This document shows, piece by piece, positions 16,700 through 26,547 of a stretch of 43,640 bases of DNA (within the stretch, counting starts at the first letter, position 1; every line of letters starts with the position of its first letter). The notes under the pieces are model-generated. The model had not been told where the DNA came from. It ran no database searches and saw nothing but the letters and a program-made list of their open reading frames with translations. Source of the stretch: Marinifilaceae bacterium (GTDB taxonomy: Bacteria; Bacteroidota; Bacteroidia; Bacteroidales; Marinifilaceae). Position numbers and translations under genes: made by a program. The stretch is from positions 1 to 43,640 of the forward strand of contig JADGEF010000005.1 of assembly GCA_016744515.1 (NCBI GenBank). The letters run 5' to 3'.

Positions 16700-18934
16700 A
16701 TGAAACACCCCTATACCTTCATACAATACTTTAGTTTACTTTTCTCTTGCCTAATAATTACCAGTTGTGATTTCAATCAGATTAATTTATACCATTCGAA
16801 AGAATATAAAATATTTCCTGATGCAGTAAAACAAGCTGATTATTATGCACGTGCTATAAGCTCAACACATATTATTTCCAATTACCCAACTGATAGTTCT
16901 AAAACGGCAAAAGATACAATACATTGGCGTTTAACTAAAGACATATCGCACTACCCAAAATTTGAATCTAGTTTTCCAATTCTAAATAGTCTTTATAATA
17001 TGGCTCTCGAAGAAGTGGAGCTCAATATTAACGCAGATAGTTTATTTGATACTGGGGAGAAATGGAAAGGTGTTTGGACAAGAGATATCAGTTATAGCGT
17101 TATTCTAGCTTTAGCCATAACCAATCCAGAAATTTCAAAGCGAAGTTTGATGTACAAGGTTAAGAATGGTAAAATCATTCAAGATACAGGAACTGGTGGC
17201 TCATGGCCTATTAGTTCTGATAGAATGATTTGGTCTGTTGCAGCATGGGAAATTTACCTAACAACAGGAGATAAAGCTTGGCTAAAGAATGCGTACACAA
17301 TTATTAAGAAAACAACAGAGGACGATCTTAATGTCGTCTGGAATTATCATGAACATCTCTTTAATGGTGAATCGTCCTTTCTCGATTGGCGTGAACAATC
17401 TTATCCGACTTGGATGGATGCCAAAGATATTTATTCGGCATTCTCTTTAAGCACGCAGGCAGTTCACTATCAGAGCCTAGTTGTTCTATCTAAAATGGGA
17501 CAAATTCTTATTAAGGATACTCAAAAATATCAACACATATCAGAAGCACTAAAAAGGAGTATTAACAAAAAACTTTGGTTAGAGAAAAAAGGATATTACG
17601 CCCAATTTAAATACGATGCCAATTCCACAATTGTTTCAGATAGAATGGAAAATTTAGGACAAAGCCTTTGCGTTCTATTCGATATCGCAAGTGAAGAACA
17701 GAAGAATCAAATAATTGACAATACGGTTCAGCTTCCTTATGGAATACCTTGTATCTATCCACAAATCCCAAATATTCCTAGCTATCACAACAACAGTATT
17801 TGGCCATTTGTACAGGCTTATTGGAATTGGGCATCAACCAAAACAGAGAACGATGAATCTGTAAAACATGGTTTAGCATCTTTAATTCGATCTTCGGCTT
17901 TATTTCTTACTAATAAAGAAAATATGCTTGCCGAATCAGGTGATTTTAAGGGTACAGCTATTAACTCAAACCGTCAGTTATGGAGCGTTGCAGGTTCCCT
18001 TTCTAGTGTCTATCGAGTTTTATTCGGTCTGAATTTTAAAGAAGATCACCTAGAAATTAGTCCGTATATACCTCGGGAATTTAAAGGCGAGATAAATATC
18101 AAAAATCTAAAGTACCGTAATTCTACTCTAGATATTAAAGTTCTTGGATTTGGAAACAAAATCAACACATTCATGATAGATAGTTTTCCTTTGAATGAAA
18201 ATGAAATATCAGGATCGCTAAAAGGACATCACAAAATAGTGATTGAAATGAATAACAGCTTGTCTTATCAATCGAAAATTAAGCTTAGACAAAATGCATA
18301 TTCACCTGAAACACCAATTATTAATCTGGTTGATTCCACCCTTGTTTGGGACAAGTACGATGATGTTAGAAAATATAGAATTTACTGCAATCATAAAATG
18401 ATGGAGGAAACAACAGATACAAGCTTTCAAATTCAAGCTCTCGATTACAATTGTACTTATCAAATTGAAAGTATTGACAAGAATAGACATCGTTCATTTT
18501 TAAGTGCTCCTATTAACATCTTCCCAAAAGAAAAAGTGCAGATTGTCGAAGCCGAATGGTTCACCAATCAGAAAGTAAACTTCGTTGAGTTAAGCCATAA
18601 AAAAAATCCCAATTTCATTTTCAAACTTAAGGTTAAAGAGGCTGGAGACTATTATATTGACTTTGAATATGCCAATGGGAATGGCTCCACTACAACGAAT
18701 AATAAATGTGCAACCCGAAGCCTTTGGGTTTCAAATGCCTATTTAGGCACTGTAGTTTTTCCACAGAGAGGTAAAGATAAATGGGAAGATTGGGGCTATA
18801 CCAATACCCTTAAAATAAAGCTTGATAAGGGAAGTAATAATTTGAGATTAAAACTCGAGCCATTTAATAAGAACATCAATATAACAAGCAAAGGAGCCTT
18901 AATAGATAAAATTAGAATCCGAAAAATAAACTAA
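16700..18934 (+). CDS. Six-hairpin glycosidase lipoprotein with C-terminal carbohydrate-binding-like domain
   Basis: This 744-residue protein has a lipoprotein signal with Cys23 (LIITSC). The main part (about 75-460) has the alternating helical hairpins of an (alpha/alpha)6 glycosidase, with GVWTRDISYSV, WSVAAWEIYL, FLDWREQSYPTWM and NSIWPFVQAYWNW as signature-like stretches. A fibronectin-III-like segment follows (about 530-600), then a CBM6/CBM35-like beta domain (about 610-742, opening VQIVEAEWF). It probably hydrolyses a glycoside at the outer membrane or surface. I cannot assign the GH family; relatives of GH63, GH37 or GH78-like enzymes are possible. The Asp and Glu of DWREQ are candidates for catalysis. 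It stands alone, with no SusC/SusD pair nearby. A decayed paralog fragment lies at 3422-3577. Confidence 0.8.
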   Translation: MKHPYTFIQYFSLLFSCLIITSCDFNQINLYHSKEYKIFPDAVKQADYYARAISSTHIISNYPTDSSKTAKDTIHWRLTKDISHYPKFESSFPILNSLYNMALEEVELNINADSLFDTGEKWKGVWTRDISYSVILALAITNPEISKRSLMYKVKNGKIIQDTGTGGSWPISSDRMIWSVAAWEIYLTTGDKAWLKNAYTIIKKTTEDDLNVVWNYHEHLFNGESSFLDWREQSYPTWMDAKDIYSAFSLSTQAVHYQSLVVLSKMGQILIKDTQKYQHISEALKRSINKKLWLEKKGYYAQFKYDANSTIVSDRMENLGQSLCVLFDIASEEQKNQIIDNTVQLPYGIPCIYPQIPNIPSYHNNSIWPFVQAYWNWASTKTENDESVKHGLASLIRSSALFLTNKENMLAESGDFKGTAINSNRQLWSVAGSLSSVYRVLFGLNFKEDHLEISPYIPREFKGEINIKNLKYRNSTLDIKVLGFGNKINTFMIDSFPLNENEISGSLKGHHKIVIEMNNSLSYQSKIKLRQNAYSPETPIINLVDSTLVWDKYDDVRKYRIYCNHKMMEETTDTSFQIQALDYNCTYQIESIDKNRHRSFLSAPINIFPKEKVQIVEAEWFTNQKVNFVELSHKKNPNFIFKLKVKEAGDYYIDFEYANGNGSTTTNNKCATRSLWVSNAYLGTVVFPQRGKDKWEDWGYTNTLKIKLDKGSNNLRLKLEPFNKNINITSKGALIDKIRIRKIN

Positions 18935-18958
18935 CCGTTTAAATATTGTTTTCGCAAT

Positions 18959-19000
18959 TTATCTGATGAATAATCTAGAAGCCGAAAAATCATCAGATAA
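18959..19000 (+). terminator. Hairpin after the glycosidase gene
   Basis: A perfect 11-bp stem (TTATCTGATGA at 18959-18969, complement at 18990-19000) begins 25 bp after the stop. Only TTT follows, so it is a plausible but weak terminator. Confidence 0.45.
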
Positions 19001-19087
19001 TTTCGTACGGCTGTTTTTACTCTACTTAACAAAGAGTCTGCGACAATTAGATTTCTTCTTAGAATCCGAAGGATTCATCTGCTTATA

Positions 19088-19240
19088 GAGAAGACATTAC
19101 AAATAAATTATTTCATCAACAAAAGGACTAATGCATTTGCAGAATCTTTTAATGCTAAAGTAAAAGATTTCAGAAGATACTTAAGAGGCGTAGTCGACAT
19201 AGACTACTTTATTTTTCGTTTAACTAAAATCTTTGCTTGA
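19088..19240 (+). pseudogene. ISAon1-type transposase C-terminal relic
   Basis: An open 50-codon stretch reads NYFINKRTNAFAESFNAK followed by FRRYLRGVVDIDYFIFR and ends LTKIFA and a stop. This is the C-terminus of DDE transposases of the ISAon1 group, which normally read NRSTNA..ESFNAKIK..R...RGV.....FLFRL. The catalytic core and all upstream sequence are gone. The rest of the 18935-19415 gap holds the glycosidase hairpin, an unidentified open stretch at about 19240-19353 and the adk terminator. Confidence 0.8.
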
Positions 19241-19365
19241 TAAAATTATTGCAAAGAATTGGTATTGAACAAAGTAATAAACTATTTAGATTCGGTCTTC
19301 GATTAAACCCAGAAATTGTACGTGATCCTTTAAAACTCCAATTAATCTCATAAAATTACAAAGAA

Positions 19366-19395
19366 AAAATCCTGACTCATGAGAATCAGGATTTT
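19366..19395 (-). terminator. Terminator of the adenylate kinase gene
   Basis: A 10-bp stem (AAAATCCTGA with TCAGGATTTT) lies 21 bp past the stop at 19416. It carries T-rich sequence on the minus strand and is nearly symmetrical, so it may act in both directions. Confidence 0.8.
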
Positions 19396-19415
19396 CTATA
19401 TAATGAGGTTTTGCT

Positions 19416-20585
19416 TTATCGAATTTTCTTGAAAGCTTCACTTACAGACTGCGATAGAGCCTCATGAATAGTCTCCTCACTACCAATACCATTCACTTTA
19501 CCAAGCTTATCTTGCTTTGCGTAGTATTCAGTAACTTTTAAACTACGCTTCTCATGCTGTTCTAAACGGTGAATAATAATATCAGTATCAGCATCGTAAG
19601 CTCTACGGCTAAAAGTTTTACCTCTAGCTGCCAATCGCTTAATCGATTCTAAAGTAGATACTTCAAGTTCTAAAGCCGTTGAAATTGTTGTTTGCATTTT
19701 CCTCAATAAACCATCAAGAATATAAGCTTGAACAATGGTACGTGGGAACCCTTTAAAAATAAATCCATTGGCATCTGGATGTGTTTTAATCTGACGTTCA
19801 ATCAGTTTAATTGCAATCTCATCAGGAACAATATCTCCTTTTTCGATATATTCTTTTGCACTCATACCCATATCGGTGCCTTTCTTAATCTCTTGACGCA
19901 TTAAATGACCAGTAGAAATATAAACCAAATTAAATTTCTTAGCCAACATACGACCTTGAGTTCCTTTACCAGAACCTGGAGGGCCTAAAAGAACCATATT
20001 AATCCATGAACGTTCAAGAGTCTGATCAACAACCGAAGTTAAACGTCCGAAAATATCATTGATATCTCCCATTCCATCAATAGGATGATAAATCTCCTTT
20101 TCTTTATAAAACTCAGCTACTGGCGTTGTCTTAGTTTCGTACTCTTGAAGTCTCACATTGATTACATCTTCAGCATCATCAGAACGATTCTCTGTTTCTG
20201 CACGCTTAAGAAGACGATTTTTCAAATTCTCGTTTGGAACTTCTAAACTCAACATACAGTCAAGTTTTGTGTTCAATTTAAGCAATAAACCTTCTAGAAT
20301 ATATGCCTGAACCGTAGTACGTGGGAAACCATCGAATAAAAAACCATTCACATCATTATTAGAAGAAATTTTCTCTTCCATAATTTGTACAATGATCTCA
20401 TCAGATACAAGACCACCTTGTTTAATGATATCTTTAGCTTGAAGACCTAATTCGGTTCCTTCTGCAATTTCTGCTCGTAAAATATCACCAGTAGAGATGT
20501 AAGCTAAATTATATTTCTCAACTAACATCTTAGATTGAGTCCCCTTACCTGCACCTGGAGGTCCGAATAATGCTATATTTAACAT
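19416..20585 (-). CDS. adk: Tandem-duplicated adenylate kinase with a degenerate second domain
   Basis: This 389-residue protein consists of two complete adenylate kinase modules (about 1-190 and 195-389), each with a P-loop (GPPGAGKGT at 8-16, GPPGSGKGT at 201-209). Adenylate kinase converts ATP + AMP to 2 ADP in the cytoplasm. The first module keeps TGD (Asp34), FDGFPRT (Asp85, the Mg-linked Asp) and the lid arginines. The second reads TGH (His227) and FKGFPRT (Lys278), so both conserved aspartates are lost and its catalysis should be weak or absent. Usual Adk length is 190-220, so this is a fusion after duplication, uninterrupted by stops. A candidate -7 element TAATTTTG (minus strand, 20624-20631) lies 39 bp upstream of the ATG. 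Confidence 0.93.
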   Translation of the reverse strand: MLNIALFGPPGAGKGTQSKMLVEKYNLAYISTGDILRAEIAEGTELGLQAKDIIKQGGLVSDEIIVQIMEEKISSNNDVNGFLFDGFPRTTVQAYILEGLLLKLNTKLDCMLSLEVPNENLKNRLLKRAETENRSDDAEDVINVRLQEYETKTTPVAEFYKEKEIYHPIDGMGDINDIFGRLTSVVDQTLERSWINMVLLGPPGSGKGTQGRMLAKKFNLVYISTGHLMRQEIKKGTDMGMSAKEYIEKGDIVPDEIAIKLIERQIKTHPDANGFIFKGFPRTIVQAYILDGLLRKMQTTISTALELEVSTLESIKRLAARGKTFSRRAYDADTDIIIHRLEQHEKRSLKVTEYYAKQDKLGKVNGIGSEETIHEALSQSVSEAFKKIR

Positions 20586-20752
20586 GCGTAAATATTAATG
20601 TTTGTTTGTAGTATTTCAAATATCAAAATTAGAAAAAAAAGATAAGCCTACATATTAATTTTTTATTTTATCCCGAATTGCAAAAACAAGCTTGTCAGTT
20701 GGAATTGAACAAGTTACAAGACCTAATCATTCGTAAATAAGGAAATAGTCAA

Positions 20753-21130
20753 TTATCGGAATATATATCGACCTAAGAATCTACCCTTAGCGAGTTTCCA
20801 TCCGTAGCGAAAAACCCAGGATAAAAGATGAAGTAAGCCAATAAAAAAGAAAATTGGATAAATAGGATTTGTCCAGAAGGTGTGATTGATAATCGAAAAG
20901 TAAGAATATCCTACAACTAAAATAATCCCACCTAATAACTCGAATCGCCAAACCACAACTAAAGCTATCATCATAGCCATATGCGTATAAAAAAGCTTTA
21001 CTAGCTGTGGGCTCATAAGATTTGGATCATCAATACCAAACTCAATAGCAAACCATGCAAAAAATAGGAATAAGAATACCCCTAAAAATCGTGCAAGCCA
21101 ACGAATAATTGAGATGATAAGTTTTAGCAT
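20753..21130 (-). CDS. Small integral membrane protein of unknown function
   Basis: This 125-residue protein has about four membrane helices (roughly 10-30, 46-64, 66-84 and 90-108) with a basic C-terminus (KLAKGRFLGRYIFR). I do not recognise a functional motif. It is a single gene, upstream of adk on the same strand but 167 bp away, so co-transcription is uncertain. The start is the ATG at 21130, with hydrophobic sequence beginning at once. Confidence 0.75.
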   Translation of the reverse strand: MLKLIISIIRWLARFLGVFLFLFFAWFAIEFGIDDPNLMSPQLVKLFYTHMAMMIALVVVWRFELLGGIILVVGYSYFSIINHTFWTNPIYPIFFFIGLLHLLSWVFRYGWKLAKGRFLGRYIFR

Positions 21131-21386
21131 TTTTATGAATTAATGACCCATAATTGATATTTTCAAATATAGATGAATAATTAAAGTTTTGAAAATTTCT
21201 TCTTATTTATTCAGCATATTTAAGAGATTCCATTCAATAGAGCTTTCTAAATCAAAATTTTATTAAAGAACAGTTCCTTAATAATAATTGACTTTCTGCT
21301 TTTTTCGCCTTATCTTTTTTATAGAATTCATAAATGATAAAAAAAATGCAGCAAACTATTATTTTAAAACTTAAAAATGGTGCCTT

Positions 21387-21788
21387 ATGAAAGCAAATTA
21401 CATTTGTCCACACTGTCGAAGCTTTTTAAACATTGGCGATAAAATCATTATTGCTGCGAAAAATAGCAAAAAGGAAAAAGGTATACTTCTTCTGAGTATG
21501 GAACTTGGCGATTATTCCATACTTAAACACCCATCATTTAACATAGAAGAAGGTGAAAAGATTAAACTGGCTTGTCCATCTTGCAGTGAGAATCTAAGAA
21601 AGCATAAAATTCATGAAAATCTATATGGCATTATTATGCAGGACGAAGAAGATAAAGAGATGCAAATCCTTTTCTCGGGAACTTATGGTGAAAAATGTAC
21701 TTATCGTATCACAGATAAGGATGTTGAATCCTTTGGTAAGGATGCTGGAAAATATATTGACCTAGACAATCTCATCTCGATGAGCTAG
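21387..21788 (+). CDS. Small zinc-ribbon protein of unknown function
   Basis: This 133-residue soluble protein has a CPHC motif (Cys7, Cys10) at the N-terminus and CPSC (Cys63, Cys66) in the middle, together a likely four-Cys zinc site. The C-terminal half is acidic and beta-rich with no known motif. It is preceded by an AT-rich 250-bp gap and followed by a strong bidirectional terminator. I cannot assign a function; nucleic-acid or redox-linked regulation would be guesses. Confidence 0.75.
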   Translation: MKANYICPHCRSFLNIGDKIIIAAKNSKKEKGILLLSMELGDYSILKHPSFNIEEGEKIKLACPSCSENLRKHKIHENLYGIIMQDEEDKEMQILFSGTYGEKCTYRITDKDVESFGKDAGKYIDLDNLISMS

Positions 21789-21791
21789 CAT

Positions 21792-21828
21792 AACAAGAAA
21801 CGAGTCCAATAAGGACTCGTTTCTTGTT
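21792..21828. terminator. Bidirectional terminator between convergent genes
   Basis: A perfect 16-bp stem (21792-21807 with 21813-21828) with loop AATAA lies between the convergent zinc-ribbon and TRIC genes, 3 bp after one stop and 1 bp from the other. It serves both transcripts. Confidence 0.9.
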
Positions 21829-21829
21829 T

Positions 21830-22435
21830 CTAATATTTTAAAACAGGTAAGCTCAATTTATACTTTATACATAGTAGCCTAATAACGATTATACAAGTAA
21901 CCGTAACAAAGAGGTTAACTGTAGGATCTATCTGGAAATATTTTAAAACTAAAAAAAGCACTCCTCCAACGATACAAGCCACTGCGTAAATCTCTTTCCT
22001 GAAAATTAGTGGAATATCGTTACACAAAGTATCACGAATCACCCCTCCCATTACGGCTGAAAACAAGCCCATAATAATAGCCAATACAGGGTGTATTGAT
22101 AGTGAAATTGCTTTCTCAATTCCAATTATCGTGAAAACACCAATCCCGATGGTATCAAAAAGAAACAAGGTCCGCTTTAATTGCATAATCATTCCTTTAA
22201 ACAAGAAAGTTGCAAAAACACCGAAACTAATCACAAGTAGATAATTTAAATCTGAAATCCATGCCACTGGGAAATTACCCAATATCAAATCACGTAAGGT
22301 TCCTCCTCCAATAGCGGTAATAAAACCTGTGAAGAAAGCTCCAAATAAGTCAAGTTTCTTGTTGGCTGCTGATAAAGTCCCCGAAATAGCAAAAACAAAT
22401 GTTCCTATAAGGTCTAATGAATAAATTACAGACAT
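21830..22435 (-). CDS. TRIC/UPF0126 family cation channel
   Basis: This 201-residue protein has about seven membrane helices arranged as two repeats. Each repeat carries the family signature: AIGGGTLRDLI (about 41-51) and AVMGGVIRDTL (about 127-137). Bacterial members are trimeric intracellular-type cation channels; some have been described as glycine transporters (YicG). It is flanked by terminators on both sides, so it is a single-gene unit. The length and motifs are normal. Confidence 0.92.
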   Translation of the reverse strand: MSVIYSLDLIGTFVFAISGTLSAANKKLDLFGAFFTGFITAIGGGTLRDLILGNFPVAWISDLNYLLVISFGVFATFLFKGMIMQLKRTLFLFDTIGIGVFTIIGIEKAISLSIHPVLAIIMGLFSAVMGGVIRDTLCNDIPLIFRKEIYAVACIVGGVLFLVLKYFQIDPTVNLFVTVTCIIVIRLLCIKYKLSLPVLKY

Positions 22436-22464
22436 ATGCTTTAGTTATCAATTAAATTATTCAA

Positions 22465-22497
22465 AATGAGCCTCCCAAATCAATCAGGAGGCTCATT
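22465..22497 (-). terminator. Terminator of maeB
   Basis: An 11-bp GC-rich stem (AATGAGCCTCC with GGAGGCTCATT) is followed on the minus strand by TTTGAATAATTT. It lies 158 bp past the maeB stop and before the TRIC gene, isolating the two. Confidence 0.8.
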
Positions 22498-22654
22498 GCA
22501 TTATTCTTCTTAATCAATTAACAATGAATAATTAGCGATTAAAACCCTCTTGAGAATAAAAACTGACTATCAGACCAGTTTATTAAACTTGTAGAGACAG
22601 ATTCTTACAACAGATCAGAAATAGCTTCTACATTATCATTCATTGATCATCATA

Positions 22655-24922
22655 TTACTTCTCTTCCTGTGCATCAACAACTGCAATTGCAGTCATGTTT
22701 ATCAATTCACGAACAGTACAAGCCATTGGTACCACGTGAAATGGCTTAGCAGTTCCCAAGATGATTGGTCCTATATTTTCTGAATCACCAAGATCTTGCA
22801 TCAGCTTATAAGCAATATTCCCTGAACTCAAGTTAGGGAAAATAAGCGTATTCACATCTTTTCCTTTAAGCTTGTTGAATGGAAAATTAGCATCACGTAG
22901 CTTTTTATCCATTGCAAAATTCAATAGCATTTCACCATCAACTGCTAGTTCTGGATGATTCTCGTGTAAATACTCAATAGCATTGTGAACTTTCTGAGGG
23001 CTCCCCTTTTTCACAGCGCCAAAGTTCGAATAAGACAACATCGCCATTGCTGGCTCCTGACCAAATTTCTTAACCGCACGGGCCGTACTCAAAGTTGTAT
23101 CGATCAATGACTCTTCAGTTGGTTCAGAATTCACAGTTGTATCAGCAAAAAACAAAGGTCCTTTCTTTGTCATCACAATATTCATCCCTACAAGGGTTTT
23201 CATACCTTCTTCTTTACCAATAACTTTTTCAGCAATACTAAGTGTTTCGAAATAACGAGTTGCATATCCAGAAATGAATGCATCGGCATCACCTGCCTCA
23301 ACCATAGTAGCACCAAAATAGTTGCGATCAAACATCTTTTCTACAGCCTCTTTATGAACTAGACCTTTACGTCCAAGTTTCTGACAAAGAATATCAGCAT
23401 AACGCATTCTTCTTTCCCGTTCGTCTTCTGAGCGAATATCGATAATTTCAGCACCTTCTAAATCAAGATCATGTTCTTCAACTAAATGCTTAATATTTTC
23501 GATATTACCCAACAAAATTGGCTTAGCAATACCATCGTGCAATACAATTTGAGCAGCCTTAAGAATATTAAAGTTGTTTGCTTCAGGGAATACTACACGC
23601 TTAGGAGCTTTCTTGGCTTTATTGAAGATCGTACGTAGTAACTCATTCTCAGTTCCCAATCGCATCTTCAATTCTTCAGCATAAACATCCCAATCCATGT
23701 CAGTTTTACGAGCAACACCTGACTCAACAGCAGCCTTAGCAACCGCTACAGCTACACGAGAAACCAAACGAGGATCCATCGCTTTAGGAATAATATATTG
23801 CTTACCGAAAGTGATATTTGCTTCATCGTATGCAGCATGTACCAACTCTGGAACAGGTTCTTTTGCTAATTCGGCAATAGCATGTACCGAAGCAATTTTC
23901 ATCTCCTCGTTAATTGCTGTTGCACGAACATCAAGTGCACCACGGAAAATATAGGGGAATCCTAATACGTTATTAATCTGATTAGGATAATCTGAACGAC
24001 CAGTTGCCCCAATAATGTCGTCGCGAACAGACATAGCATCATCATATCCAATCTCAGGATCAGGATTAGCTAGTGCAAATACAACAGGATTTGGTGCCAT
24101 AGAAGCTACCATCTCTTTCGACATTGCACCACCAACGGAAAGACCTAAGAAAACATCACACCCAACTACTGCTTCAGCTAAAGTTGATAAATCTCTTTGA
24201 GTGATAAACTGTTTTTTCTGTTTATTCAAACCTGTACGCTTTGCATTGATAACACCACGGCTATCACACATTACAACATTTTCAGGCTTTACACCCAAAG
24301 AAATATAAAGTTTCGTACAAGAAACAGCCGCTGCTCCAGCACCATTTACCACAACTTTTACATCTTCAATTTTCTTATTTCCAATCTCAAGAGCATTTAA
24401 TAAACCTGCAGCTGAAATAATAGCCGTTCCGTGCTGGTCATCATGCATCACTGGAATATCCAATTCTGCTTTCAATCGCTCCTCAATTTCGAAACACTCA
24501 GGTGCTTTAATATCCTCAAGGTTAATTCCACCAAAAGTAGGTGCAATTGCCTTTACGGTTTGAATAAATTTTTCGACGTCTGTTTCGTCAACCTCAATAT
24601 CGAAGACATCAATATCTGAGAAAATCTTAAATAATAAGCCCTTTCCCTCCATAACTGGCTTGCCAGCTAAAGCGCCTATATCTCCAAGACCTAATACTGC
24701 GGTACCATTAGAAATAACTGCTACAAGGTTTCCTTTTCCTGTATAACGGTATGCGTCTTCAGTATTTTTCTCAATTTCAAGACAAGGCTCAGCAACTCCT
24801 GGACTATAAGCCAAAGAAAGATCACGTTGAGTTCTGTAAGGTTTTGTAGGGATAACTTCAATTTTCCCTGGGCGTCCTTCTGAATGGTAATTTAATGCGT
24901 CAGTTGACTTTTGTTTTGACAT
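22655..24922 (-). CDS. maeB: NADP-dependent malic enzyme with phosphotransacetylase-like domain
   Basis: This 755-residue enzyme decarboxylates malate to pyruvate with reduction of NAD(P). The N-terminal malic domain (about 1-165) contains [14 protein letters not shown] and [11 protein letters not shown] Rossmann NAD-binding domain follows (about 165-420, [13 protein letters not shown]). The C-terminal third (about 430-755) is a phosphate acetyl/butyryltransferase-like domain (KRVVFPEA near its start, [13 protein letters not shown] near its end), which in MaeB proteins has a regulatory role and usually lacks transferase activity. The length is normal. A possible -7 hexamer TAAATTTG lies on the minus strand at 25063-25070, without a clear -33 element. 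Confidence 0.96.
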   Translation of the reverse strand: MSKQKSTDALNYHSEGRPGKIEVIPTKPYRTQRDLSLAYSPGVAEPCLEIEKNTEDAYRYTGKGNLVAVISNGTAVLGLGDIGALAGKPVMEGKGLLFKIFSDIDVFDIEVDETDVEKFIQTVKAIAPTFGGINLEDIKAPECFEIEERLKAELDIPVMHDDQHGTAIISAAGLLNALEIGNKKIEDVKVVVNGAGAAAVSCTKLYISLGVKPENVVMCDSRGVINAKRTGLNKQKKQFITQRDLSTLAEAVVGCDVFLGLSVGGAMSKEMVASMAPNPVVFALANPDPEIGYDDAMSVRDDIIGATGRSDYPNQINNVLGFPYIFRGALDVRATAINEEMKIASVHAIAELAKEPVPELVHAAYDEANITFGKQYIIPKAMDPRLVSRVAVAVAKAAVESGVARKTDMDWDVYAEELKMRLGTENELLRTIFNKAKKAPKRVVFPEANNFNILKAAQIVLHDGIAKPILLGNIENIKHLVEEHDLDLEGAEIIDIRSEDERERRMRYADILCQKLGRKGLVHKEAVEKMFDRNYFGATMVEAGDADAFISGYATRYFETLSIAEKVIGKEEGMKTLVGMNIVMTKKGPLFFADTTVNSEPTEESLIDTTLSTARAVKKFGQEPAMAMLSYSNFGAVKKGSPQKVHNAIEYLHENHPELAVDGEMLLNFAMDKKLRDANFPFNKLKGKDVNTLIFPNLSSGNIAYKLMQDLGDSENIGPIILGTAKPFHVVPMACTVRELINMTAIAVVDAQEEK

Positions 24923-25216
24923 AACTGTTTTGTGTGTTGTTTGTTTCCCAATTAATGGGACGTTTAAAGTTTGGAATTTATCTTCAAAGACGATTAATAT
25001 TCAAGAAAGAATCGCTTTATGTCTAAAGCTATTTAAGAATAGTAGCCCCTTCAACGATTTTGCAAATTTAAGTATAAATAAGGAAATATAAGTTCCGTTT
25101 CTAGAATGATTCACTAACTTAATATCTTCAAATTTTGAGTCAAACTCATTATCACAAGAATAGATATCAGGTATTAAATTTCTCGATATCGAGATAAAGA
25201 TTATTGATTAATATAA

Positions 25217-25248
25217 TTTGGTCAATAGAGTCACCCTCTATACATTTG
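25217..25248 (+). promoter_or_regulatory. Bacteroidota-type promoter of ahpC
   Basis: A TTTG at 25217-25220 and TACATTTG at 25241-25248 are separated by 20 bp. This matches the primary-sigma consensus of Bacteroidota (-33 TTTG, -7 TAnnTTTG, spacing about 19-21). It lies 46 bp upstream of the ahpC ATG. The match is by eye. Confidence 0.75.
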
Positions 25249-25294
25249 TAATCGTAAACAATTAAAGAATAATAAATCTTAAAATCTAAATACA

Positions 25295-25927
25295 ATGCAA
25301 TCATTAATCGGAAAAAAAGCACCAGCGTTTGTAGCTAACGCAGTATTAAACGGAAATCAAATTACTGAAGGTTTCTCATTAGAACAATTTGTAGGTGAAA
25401 AAGAAGTTGTCTTCTTCTTCTACCCTCTTGACTTTACTTTTGTTTGTCCGACAGAGCTGATCGCTTTCCAAGATAAACTTGCTGAATTCGAAAAACGTAA
25501 TGTAGCTGTAGTTGGTTGTTCAGTTGACTCTGAATTTTCACATTTTGCATGGTTAAACACTGAGAAAAACAAAGGTGGTATTAAAGGTGTAACTTACCCA
25601 TTGGTAGCTGACCTTTCTAAAACTATTGCCGAGAACTATGGTGTTTTAGCCGCAGACTACGATTATGATGAGAATGATAATGCGATTTCAACAGGAGCTC
25701 CTGTAGCTTACCGTGGTTTATTCCTTATCGACAAAAAAGGTATTGTTCGTCACTCAGTAATTAACGACTTACCACTAGGTAGAAGTGTAGATGAAGCAAT
25801 TCGTATGGTTGACGCTTTACAGCATTTTGAAGAGAATGGTGAAGTTTGTCCTGCAAACTGGATTAAAGGTGAAAAAGCGATGGAAGCAACACAAGAAAGT
25901 GTATCCGAATACTTAAGCGACAAGTAA
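25295..25927 (+). CDS. ahpC: Typical 2-Cys peroxiredoxin (AhpC)
   Basis: This 210-residue peroxidase reduces hydrogen peroxide and organic peroxides in the cytoplasm. The peroxidatic Cys51 is in FTFVCPTEL and the resolving Cys185 in GEVCPANW. The chain also contains the GGIKG segment and the YPLVAD strand of the family. Length is normal. There is no ahpF neighbour, so its reductant is likely a thioredoxin system elsewhere. It lies upstream of a superoxide reductase on the same strand, 166 bp away, so the pair handles superoxide and the peroxide it yields. Confidence 0.95.
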   Translation: MQSLIGKKAPAFVANAVLNGNQITEGFSLEQFVGEKEVVFFFYPLDFTFVCPTELIAFQDKLAEFEKRNVAVVGCSVDSEFSHFAWLNTEKNKGGIKGVTYPLVADLSKTIAENYGVLAADYDYDENDNAISTGAPVAYRGLFLIDKKGIVRHSVINDLPLGRSVDEAIRMVDALQHFEENGEVCPANWIKGEKAMEATQESVSEYLSDK

Positions 25928-26093
25928 AAAAGAAGAAATCAGACCTAAGATGTGAGATGTGAGATCAAAACATTTACAAAGGCTTGACAGTAAATTATTA
26001 TTCTACAAAACACAGACTTTAAAAAATAGAGGTTGATTGACATTATTTTGTCTCATTTCTATAATCTCAAGTCTAACATCTAAAATAAAGATT

Positions 26094-26489
26094 ATGAAGA
26101 TTAACAGATACCAAGATATTACAACAATAGCAGGAGAAGGAAAAAAAGATTACATCGACCGTCACTCAGCATTCCTTCATTGTGAAGACAATGCAAAGGC
26201 AGGTGAAAAATTTACTGTAAAGGTTAAAGTTGGTGATGCTTATCCACATCCAGATGATTTCGATCACTTTATTGCTTGGGTACAACTTTGGGACGGTGAA
26301 AACATGTTAGCTCAAACTAACTTCACTGCTGGTGCTCTTGGTAACACGCCTAATCAGGCTGAGATAGATTTCTACATTGTTCCTGGTAAAAAAATGAAGT
26401 TGACTGCTGCTGCTTTCTGTACAAAGCACGGTCTTTGGCATTCTGATGAGAAAATTGTTGAAGTAGAAAAAGTTGCTGTAGAGGCATAA
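26094..26489 (+). CDS. Class II superoxide reductase (neelaredoxin-like)
   Basis: I choose the ATG at 26094 (131 residues, MKINRYQD) because the upstream extension is not conserved-looking. The Fe-site ligands are all visible: His24 (DRH), His52 (YPHP), His58 (DFDHF), Cys109 and His112 (CTKHGLW). This places it with superoxide reductases, which reduce superoxide to peroxide without making oxygen, typical of anaerobes. The usual EKHxP loop reads DRHSAF here, so the catalytic Lys is replaced by Arg and the Pro is missing. There is no desulforedoxin-type N-terminal domain. It follows ahpC and ends before a hairpin terminator. Confidence 0.85.
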   Translation: MKINRYQDITTIAGEGKKDYIDRHSAFLHCEDNAKAGEKFTVKVKVGDAYPHPDDFDHFIAWVQLWDGENMLAQTNFTAGALGNTPNQAEIDFYIVPGKKMKLTAAAFCTKHGLWHSDEKIVEVEKVAVEA

Positions 26490-26507
26490 TTTTTCGTTTC
26501 AAAATAT

Positions 26508-26547
26508 AAAAAAAACTCAATGGTTTATAACTATTGGGCTTTTTTTA
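26508..26547 (+). terminator. Terminator of the superoxide reductase gene
   Basis: An imperfect stem (AAAAAACTCAATGG against CTATTGGGCTTTTTTT) ends in seven T residues, 19 bp after the stop. Confidence 0.7.

Noticed and set aside
26094-26489. Desulfoferrodoxin (class I SOR)
   Set aside because: There is no N-terminal four-Cys desulforedoxin domain; the protein begins directly with the SOR fold.
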